NCBI GenBank assembly: GCA_900553865.1 | Contig: USFC01000005.1 | Location: 1-37,630, forward strand | Direction: 5' to 3' | From: an uncultured Clostridium sp. | GTDB lineage: Bacteria > Bacillota > Clostridia > TANB77 > CAG-508 | Length of the DNA: 37,630 bases | In this document: positions 31,118 to 37,630 of the stretch, in pieces | Layout: every line of letters begins with the position of its first letter | How positions within the stretch are numbered: the stretch's first letter is position 1 | Made by a program: the position numbers and the translations under genes | The notes under the pieces: model-generated | Database searches by the model: none | What the model was told of the DNA's origin: nothing | Seen by the model: the letters and a program-made list of their open reading frames with translations, nothing else

Positions 31118-31840
31118 ATGGAAGAAGAAAGATTACAAAAATATTTAGCAAATAGCGGTATTGCTTCACGTAGAAAAGCAGAAGAATACATATTAGCAGG
31201 AAAAGTTAAAGTAAATGGAAAAATAGTTACTGAGCTTGGAACAAAAGTAAATCCTTTTAAAGATATAGTAGAATTTGAAGGGAAAAAGGTAAACAAAGAC
31301 ATAAAAAAGGTATATGTATTGCTAAACAAACCAATAGACTATGTAACTACTGTAAAAGACCAATTCAATAGAAATACAGTAGTAGATTTAGTAAAAAATG
31401 CAGGTGAAAAGTTACTTCCAGTTGGAAGATTAGATATGTACACATCAGGAGCATTAATACTAACAAATGATGGCGATTTTATATTCCATGTAACACATCC
31501 AAAACATGAAGTAGAAAAAACATACACAGTAACTTTAAGAGGAAAAGTAACAAACGAAGATGTGGAAGAATTAAAGCAGGGTGTAATTATTGATGAAGAA
31601 TATAAAACAAAACCTGCAAAGGTTAGAATTATGAAAATAGACGAGGAAAAGAACATTTCTAGGTTAGAAATAGTTATACATGAAGGAAAAAATAGACAAG
31701 TTAGAAAAATGTGTGAGGCAATAGGAAAAAAGGTAATTGCATTACATAGAAGCAAAATTGGAAATATAGGAGTGAAAGATTTAAAAATAGGTCAATGGAG
31801 ATACTTAACCAAAGAAGAAATATCAAGTTTAAAATTTTAG
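31118..31840 (+). CDS. RsuA/RluB-type pseudouridine synthase
   Basis: A 240-aa enzyme: S4 domain (RLQKYLANSGIASRRKAEE, KVKVNG) and a catalytic domain with Asp in VGRLDMYTSGAL. The C-terminal GKNRQVRKMCEAIG is the RsuA/RluB family mark. In Bacillota the single member is usually RluB, acting on 23S rRNA (U2605 region). It starts 18 bases after the RluD-type gene behind AAAGGAAAAG. Confidence 0.92.
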   Translation: MEEERLQKYLANSGIASRRKAEEYILAGKVKVNGKIVTELGTKVNPFKDIVEFEGKKVNKDIKKVYVLLNKPIDYVTTVKDQFNRNTVVDLVKNAGEKLLPVGRLDMYTSGALILTNDGDFIFHVTHPKHEVEKTYTVTLRGKVTNEDVEELKQGVIIDEEYKTKPAKVRIMKIDEEKNISRLEIVIHEGKNRQVRKMCEAIGKKVIALHRSKIGNIGVKDLKIGQWRYLTKEEISSLKF

Positions 31841-31866
31841 AAAACAAAAGAAGAAGGAGATAAAAA

Positions 31867-32358
31867 TTGAAATACGGAAAGTTTATTCCAGTTAATTGGA
31901 ATGAAGAATTAAAAGAAGGACAGATTGTAGAAGGAACTGTAAAAAATATTAAAAAATATGGTGCTTTTATAGAAATAGAAGGAGGCCAATCTGCACTTGT
32001 TCACATTGAGGATATGTCTGTTGCTAGAATAAAATCACCATATGAAAGGTTTAGAATTGGACAAAAAGCAAAATTTGTGGTAAAATCAATAGATAGAGAA
32101 AATAAGAGAATTTTACTTTCATATAAAGAGCTATTAGGCACGTGGGAAGAAAATGCAAAAAAATTCCGAGAAGGAGTAATTGTTACTGGAATAGCAAGAG
32201 AAGCTGAAAAAGATAAAAATGGAATTTTTGTGGAACTTACACCAAATTTAGTTGGAATGGCAGAATACAAAACTGGAATTGAGTATGGGCAAGATGTAAA
32301 TGTGTACATTAAAAAAATAATTCCAGAAAAAAAGAAAGTGAAATTAATTATTGTCTAA
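31867..32358 (+). CDS. S1 RNA-binding domain protein
   Basis: A 163-aa protein with a full S1 domain at residues 14-85 (EGQIVEGTVKNIKKYGAFIEI ends in KRILLSYKELLG) and a second, diverged OB-like unit at 95-163. S1 domains bind RNA; the group is often linked to ribosome function. Start is TTG 31867, six bases after GGAGA. Placed after two rRNA-modifying enzymes, it probably works on the same substrates. Note: read the quoted blocks as two separate motifs at the ends of the first domain. Confidence 0.85.
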   Translation: MKYGKFIPVNWNEELKEGQIVEGTVKNIKKYGAFIEIEGGQSALVHIEDMSVARIKSPYERFRIGQKAKFVVKSIDRENKRILLSYKELLGTWEENAKKFREGVIVTGIAREAEKDKNGIFVELTPNLVGMAEYKTGIEYGQDVNVYIKKIIPEKKKVKLIIV

Positions 32359-32422
32359 ATATAAGTTTAAATATATTTAAGTGTGTTTTAGAATGAATAT
32401 TCTAAAAAGAGGAGGAAATTAT

Positions 32423-33364
32423 ATGGTAAAAGATAATGAAATTAAAGCACAAGTATCACCATTTGCAATTCGTGAAGGAGAAATTAAAGTATTTGACGGA
32501 AAAGATGGATATGTATCAATGAATCAAATTGTACACAAAATAAATATTGGGCATATTACAGACATTCATTTTGCAATATTAGAGTTAGTTAATGAATTTG
32601 AATTTATTACGTCAAGACAAATATTTCAACTACTAGAGTGGAAAGGAATAGATGCTAAATCACAAGATAAATTAAATAATAAACTGGAACAATTAGTAAA
32701 ATCTAAAATATTAACAAGATATTATTTTAGTTCAGCAGAAGGCAAAGGAATTTATAGAGTTTATTGCTTAGAGAAAATGGGAAAATATTTATTAAACTCT
32801 AAAGAAATAGAGTGCAAATGGCAACCAACAGATAATACAAAACCTGTTGCAATGATAAAAAAACGTTTAGCTGGAAATCAAACAATTATAGCTTACTTAA
32901 GAAAAGTAAAAGCATTTGATTCATATATTCCAAAGCCTGCAATTAACGCTAAAATGGCAGGAAAGGTATTTAAAGCAACTGGAGGAAGTGTTAAATTAAC
33001 TAAAAATGGTAAAGCAATTCAGTTTGTTTTTGAAGTAGTAAGAAGAGAAGAAGACTGGGAAAAGAAATTAGTAGATAAAATGAGATTGTATAAAGATTTT
33101 TATGATAATTTTGTACCAGGAGATTCAGGCTTTGCTTCAATGCCACAATTAATTTTTATATGTGAAGATGAAAAACATATGGCAGAAACTTTTAAAACTA
33201 TAGTAGTAAATCAAGTAGAAATTAAACAATTAAAATTGTATTTTTCAACAGATTTAAGACAAAATGAAGAAACTCTCGAAAAGACTTTAGTAGAATTTAA
33301 ACAAGATTCAGAAACTAAAAAATACAAAATGGAAGATGTAGAAGTTAAATTATTAGGAATATAG
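32423..33364 (+). CDS. Replic_Relax-like winged-helix protein
   Basis: A 313-aa protein. Residues 40-130 look like a winged helix: HFAILELVNEFEFITSRQIF, a recognition region, and YRVYCLEKMGKYLL. The C-terminal half (about 180-290) has FEVVRREEDWEKKLVDKM then PQLIFICEDEKHM, the layout of the second domain of the replication-relaxation family (PF13814), found on plasmids and integrative conjugative elements. GAGGAGG precedes ATG 32423. It converges on a VirD4/TraG-like ATPase gene, a partner often found on the same elements. Assignment rests on pattern memory. Confidence 0.6.
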   Translation: MVKDNEIKAQVSPFAIREGEIKVFDGKDGYVSMNQIVHKINIGHITDIHFAILELVNEFEFITSRQIFQLLEWKGIDAKSQDKLNNKLEQLVKSKILTRYYFSSAEGKGIYRVYCLEKMGKYLLNSKEIECKWQPTDNTKPVAMIKKRLAGNQTIIAYLRKVKAFDSYIPKPAINAKMAGKVFKATGGSVKLTKNGKAIQFVFEVVRREEDWEKKLVDKMRLYKDFYDNFVPGDSGFASMPQLIFICEDEKHMAETFKTIVVNQVEIKQLKLYFSTDLRQNEETLEKTLVEFKQDSETKKYKMEDVEVKLLGI

Positions 33365-33379
33365 AAAAGCGTAGAGAAA

Positions 33380-33407
33380 AAGAGGAGATAGAATTTTATC
33401 TCCTCTT
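33380..33407. terminator. Terminator between convergent genes
   Basis: AAGAGGAGATA pairs with TATCTCCTCTT (11 bp, loop GAATTT). The T-run is on the minus strand, so it mainly ends the ATPase gene, whose stop codon adjoins it. Confidence 0.8.
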
Positions 33408-35685
33408 AATTATTGCTATCTGATTTAATTGGATCAAAGTCACCATTTAAATCTTGTTCAAATTCGGTTTCAGATTTCCAATTTGAATGTTTTTTACTTT
33501 TTGGTGTTTCTTCAGATATTCCATTTGTAAACCTTTCAAAATCATAATTTTTTATAGAATGTTTTTCTTTATATCGTGCATCCATAAAATCTAATTTACC
33601 GTCAGCTAGCTGAATTCCACCATTGTTGTTTTTATATTTAAATAAACAAGACTTAAAACCAGTAGACCTTACTTTATCTGGAGCAAATTTTGGTTGCCAG
33701 CCCCAAGAAATATTACCTTTTGTATCACTGTATTTTTCTTTTGCTGTGTCATAAGATTCGCTAAATACCCATTTTCTAACATTACCGAACTCTTTAGACC
33801 ACCAGTCATTTTCTTCTATAGAATTATTACCAAATACTAATTTGTTAATACAATTTGAAACAATAGTATTTCTATATTTAGAATTTACATCACCAAGTTG
33901 TGCTAAAGTTTGTGAAGAAATAGTTGTTCCAACTTTATATTTTCTGTATAAAGTAAATATAGGTTCTGTTGCTTTTGAAATGAACTCAGGGAATTCATCA
34001 ATGTATAAGAAGTGAGGAACTCGTGTATTTTCGTTTCCCGGTCTTCTTAAAACAGCATTTTGCATTAATAGTATAAAGAACATACCAAAAGTTTTGTGAA
34101 CACTTGCGCCTAAGTCACCTCTTCTTGTACATAGGAATACAACTTCACCATTTTCAAGAATTTTTTCATAATTAATATTACTAGTTCTATTACAAATAAT
34201 ATTTTTTACACCTGGATAACGAAGCAATTTTTCAAAAACAGAAGATGCATATTGTAAAGCTTTTTCAGTTTGAAGTCTACGTGGAGAATCTTCATAAAAA
34301 TGCTTTTTAAAGTAATTAAGAGTTAATGCATATTCGTCTTTAATTTCTGGTATAATTTCTAATTTGCTACACAATTCTTCAACTGCATTCATATTTTTAA
34401 ATAATTTTAAAACATCTTCTAGTGTAGGCAAATAGTCTTTATCTTTATATATAATAGGATAACTTGCTTTAAGTAATATACATGTATTTTCAATTGCCTC
34501 AATTGCATCATTTTCCATATTAACTTTATCAATATTTTCAACAGTACCTTGATACATGGTTTTTAATACATAATTAAATACGCCAGCAGCTTTTAAAGGA
34601 TTTTCATATACAAAAGGGTTTAATCCAATAGAAGCTCTATCATTAGGGTCTACAATATGATATGGAATGTTAAAGTTTTCAGCAACATCCATCATATGAG
34701 AAATAGATTCATAATCTGGTGAAATAGAGGTAATACCTAAATTTTTGTAAATAATTTTTCCACCAGCTTCACCTAAAATCATTTTTTTCATATAAGCTTT
34801 GTATAAACCTTCTTTACCTTGAGTAGGTGTTAACATATTTAAAGTAAAATGTTCATTAATATAGTCGTTTGTGTATGGGCAATTTAATGTTGCAATTCCT
34901 GTTTTTAAAGCAGTATAGCCCATTTCTTTAGCAGTAGCTAAGAAAAAGTGCTTTTTCTCAATATCTCTTGCAACCATTGGTTCAAAAACTAAAGAAGTTT
35001 TTCCAGTACCAGAAGGTCCAACTACTAAAAATTGATTAAAACGACTTTGCTCAGGAATAATTTCTTTTGCGCCAGTTTCTTTATTCATACATATAAACAT
35101 TTCGCAAGAGTAAGCACCTGTGCCATCTTTAGAACCAGCAGAAAGTTTGATTCCTCCATAGTCCCAAATAGATTCTTGAAGTAAACGAGTATCATTAACC
35201 TTTTTGTATAAGAAGTCGAATAACTTAGGAACAGTTGTTAATGGTAAGTATAATGCTATAGCAGATAATGCAGGTCTAAATAATTCTGGAAAATTATTGG
35301 CAAGAGTTGAATAACCAGGAAGTGATAATAAACCAAACCATATAGACTGGTTCATCCATTGCACAACCATAGAGATTGCTATTGTGTATAAGCAAATAAC
35401 ATATAAATTAAATAAAGTAGATTTCATGTTGTTTGAACTTGCAAACTTTGAAGCAAAGCCAAACAAAAAAGCAAATACAGGGCAAGCAATTGCAAACGTG
35501 TACATAAAAGGTCCCCAATATGAAACGCTTACACCTGTAAAAATTAAAAATAATACTTCTACAATTCTATCTACCATGAAATATATAGAAAGTAAAGTTA
35601 ATATATATGTTACAAATGTATTTCTATCTGTTTTTAGAAATTTTAAAAATTTGTCTATGTATTTCAAAATTTTCACCACTTTCAT
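33406..35685 (-). CDS. VirD4/TraG-like type IV coupling ATPase
   Basis: A 759-aa membrane ATPase. Three to four N-terminal transmembrane segments (about residues 22-50, 58-80, 92-122, 138-158) precede the motor domain. Walker A is VVGPSGTGKTSL (residues 221-232) and Walker B is HFLYIDEFPEF (about 560), with TISSQTLAQLGDV as the sensor region of coupling proteins. Coupling proteins bring relaxase-bound DNA or proteins to a type IV secretion channel. No relaxase, VirB4 or pilus gene is in the window. Start is supported by AGGTGA ten bases upstream. The stand-alone setting between housekeeping genes is unusual. Confidence 0.85.
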   Translation of the reverse strand: MKVVKILKYIDKFLKFLKTDRNTFVTYILTLLSIYFMVDRIVEVLFLIFTGVSVSYWGPFMYTFAIACPVFAFLFGFASKFASSNNMKSTLFNLYVICLYTIAISMVVQWMNQSIWFGLLSLPGYSTLANNFPELFRPALSAIALYLPLTTVPKLFDFLYKKVNDTRLLQESIWDYGGIKLSAGSKDGTGAYSCEMFICMNKETGAKEIIPEQSRFNQFLVVGPSGTGKTSLVFEPMVARDIEKKHFFLATAKEMGYTALKTGIATLNCPYTNDYINEHFTLNMLTPTQGKEGLYKAYMKKMILGEAGGKIIYKNLGITSISPDYESISHMMDVAENFNIPYHIVDPNDRASIGLNPFVYENPLKAAGVFNYVLKTMYQGTVENIDKVNMENDAIEAIENTCILLKASYPIIYKDKDYLPTLEDVLKLFKNMNAVEELCSKLEIIPEIKDEYALTLNYFKKHFYEDSPRRLQTEKALQYASSVFEKLLRYPGVKNIICNRTSNINYEKILENGEVVFLCTRRGDLGASVHKTFGMFFILLMQNAVLRRPGNENTRVPHFLYIDEFPEFISKATEPIFTLYRKYKVGTTISSQTLAQLGDVNSKYRNTIVSNCINKLVFGNNSIEENDWWSKEFGNVRKWVFSESYDTAKEKYSDTKGNISWGWQPKFAPDKVRSTGFKSCLFKYKNNNGGIQLADGKLDFMDARYKEKHSIKNYDFERFTNGISEETPKSKKHSNWKSETEFEQDLNGDFDPIKSDSNN

Positions 35686-35703
35686 GTAAAATAATTCACC
35701 TAT

Positions 35704-35732
35704 ATTATCTTACAAAATGGCGAAAAATTCAA
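35704..35732 (-). promoter_or_regulatory. Sigma-A promoter of the coupling ATPase gene
   Basis: Minus strand: TTGAAT (35727-35732), 17 bases, GATAAT (35704-35709), about 20 bases before the start codon. Confidence 0.7.
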
Positions 35733-35876
35733 GTGTTTTAGGCAAATTTGTTAATTAATTTAGCAGGCAAGAAAGGTAATTATATAGATATTAGAAGAAG
35801 GAAGATAAATAGCAGCATAAATATTTAAGAAGCTAATATAATTAAAATATTAGAAAAAAAATACAAGGATGAGAAG

Positions 35877-37515
35877 ATGAAAGTTTTTAAAGAAAAAAAG
35901 GTAAAAAAAGAAAGCTTTATGCAAGGTGTTATGGCACTTATGTTTTCGCAGATAATTATAAAACTGCTAGGATTAGTATATAAATGGTATTTAACAAATA
36001 AGGAAGGCTTTGGTGATAAGGGAAATGCAATTTATAGTGCTGGGTTTTCTATATATGCATTACTTTTAACAGTTTCTTCAACAGGAGTACCAAATGCAGT
36101 AGCAAAGCTAGTATCTGAGCATACTGCCAAAAATGATTATAAAGGAGCATATAAAGTATTTAAAATTGCCTTTGGAACCTTTGCAGTTATAGGCTTAGCA
36201 GGGACCATACTTTTATTTTTGGGAGCAAATTACATAGCAAATGTTTGGCTTTTAATTCCAGAAGCTGAATTGACCTTAGTTGCATTATCTCCAGCCATAT
36301 TTTTTGTTGCAATTGTTAGCGTTTTTAGAGGATTTTTCAATGGAAAAGAAAATATGAAAGCAACAGCAAATTCACAAACAGTAGAACAATTATTTAAAAC
36401 ACTACTTACAGTGCTAATAGTTGAAATAGTTGCAATTTGCTCTAAAGTAAATACTAATTTAATGGCTGCGGGAGCTAATTTGGCAACAACGCTTGCCACA
36501 GTTGTAAGCTTTTTCTATTTGTATTTATATTTTAAAGCAAGAAGAAAAGATTTAGCTAAGGAAATTGTTAAATCAAAGGTACAGAAAAGCGAAAGCATAT
36601 GCAAAACAATAAAAAAGATACTATCAGTTTCAATTCCGATGTCGTTAAGTGCTATTTTAGCTTCAATTAATAGAAATATAGATTCCACAACAGTAAAAAG
36701 AGGGCTTCAAAATTTTTTAACTGAAGCAGAAGCTTTAAAACAATATGGAATTTTAAGTGGTAAAGTAGATACTTTAGTAACTCTTCCACTTTCCTTTAAT
36801 ATAGCCTTGGCAACCGCTTTAGTGCCTACAATCACAGCATCTAAGGCAAAAGGAGATAATATAGCAGTTAGTAAAAGAATATCATTTTCATTACTACTTA
36901 CAGTACTTATAGGACTTCCTTGTACTTGTGGAATGATACTTTTTGCACGGACCAATTTTAAACTTATTATTTCCAAATGCACCAGATGGAGTACTAATAT
37001 TTAGAGTAAGTGCATTATCAATAATTTTTACAGTTTTAGAACAGACAATAAATGGAGCATTACAAGGAATAGGAAAAATAATGACACCAACAGTAGCACT
37101 TTTAATAGGAGTGGCGGTTAAATTTATTTTAAATATAGTATTGGTGCCAATAAAAGAAATAGGGGCGGCAGGAGCAGCCTTGGCAACAGCAGTATGCCAT
37201 GCAATAGCATTTTTAATAGGGATAAAAGCATTATTAAAAAATATTAAATTAGATTTAACATTTTCAAAAATTGTTTTAAAACCTGTATTAGCAACATTAA
37301 TGATGTCAATATGTTCATATGCAGTATATTTATTTTTAGTAGGTATAAATGCTGGAAAAATGGCAACAATAATTTCAATATTAGTCGCAGTTCTTGTATA
37401 CGTACTAGCAATAATTTCACTAAAAATTTTTAATAAAGAAGAAATAAATATGATTCCTTATGGTAATAAAATATATAATATATTAAGCAAAATAGGTATA
37501 TATAGAGAAGTGTAA
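35877..37515 (+). pseudogene. MurJ/SpoVB-type lipid flippase, frameshifted
   Basis: Two overlapping frames (35877-37004 and 36943-37515) form one MATE-like flippase of about 545 aa with some 14 helices. The first has the family start QGVMALMFSQIIIKLLGLVY, IYSAGFSIYALLLTVSSTGVPNAVAKLVSE and FRGFFNGKENM. The second resumes GPILNLLFPNAPDG, typical of the SpoVB/polysaccharide transport group. The break is at GCACGGACC (36945-36953): one extra base shifts the frame. Proteins of this group move lipid-linked wall or spore-cortex precursors. The break may be a real mutation or a base error; there is no homopolymer at the site. Confidence 0.8.
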
Positions 37516-37630
37516 AATATATAAAAATAGGATAAAATAATTTGTGTGAAACATGAAAACTTAGAGCCGTAGAGGTTTAAAAAAGAAAAAATGAAACCAC
37601 TAAAAAATGTTCTGTTCTTGCCACTACCGT

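Noticed and set aside
37516..37630. Possible gene start at 37591 (MKPLKNVLFLPLP, open to the window end)
   Set aside because: Only 13 codons are visible, with a poorly spaced AGAGG; too little to call. The rest of this end region shows nothing.

Overview
This is a low-GC (about 30%), densely packed Gram-positive chromosome segment. AGGAGG-type ribosome binding sites, sporulation genes (yqfC, yqfD, a PdaA-type deacetylase), a fused AdhE, an agr-type thiolactone quorum-sensing locus and small pilin-like proteins together suggest an uncultured anaerobic, spore-forming clostridium (Bacillota, Clostridia), probably gut-associated. Species cannot be read from the sequence.

Layout. 1-7102: end of an unknown gene, PAP2 phosphatase, a decayed GNAT fragment, tag, mntP, a cysteine desulfurase, adhE and an unknown membrane-anchored protein. 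7093-7441: a dense island of short inverted repeats around a 145-bp element with perfect 22-bp inverted ends and a GC-rich, structured core; this is the strangest piece of DNA in the window. 7543-9502: small membrane protein, a COG1092-like methyltransferase, an RluA-type pseudouridine synthase. 9653-12588: complete agr-like module, with agrB-agrD on the plus strand facing agrC-agrA on the minus strand. 12925-18520: pdaA, yqfC, yqfD, an unknown 401-aa protein where phoH is usual, ybeY, an undecaprenol/diacylglycerol kinase, a DUF3048 protein. 18679-22700: HtrA protease, a pilin-like protein, rnhB, pyrimidine-nucleoside phosphorylase. 22782-25673: zinc-ribbon protein, then a long divergent intergenic region with two inverted 23-bp palindromes in front of a pilin-like protein carrying two FGE/C-type-lectin-like modules. 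25712-27712: rpsB-tsf. 27718-32358: repeats, a GT-C-like membrane protein, an LspA homologue in which both catalytic Asp are Asn, RluD- and RluB-type synthases, an S1-domain protein. 32423-35685: a Replic_Relax-like winged-helix protein converging on a lone VirD4/TraG-like coupling ATPase. 35877-37515: a MurJ/SpoVB-type flippase broken by a frameshift.

Two short palindromic repeat families recur, family 1 (29 nt, five copies) and family 2 (about 29-31 nt, three copies). They lie just after genes, often contribute stop codons or terminator hairpins, and look like REP/MITE-type elements. A third palindrome type flanks the two-module surface protein gene. No tRNA, rRNA, CRISPR array or full insertion sequence was seen.
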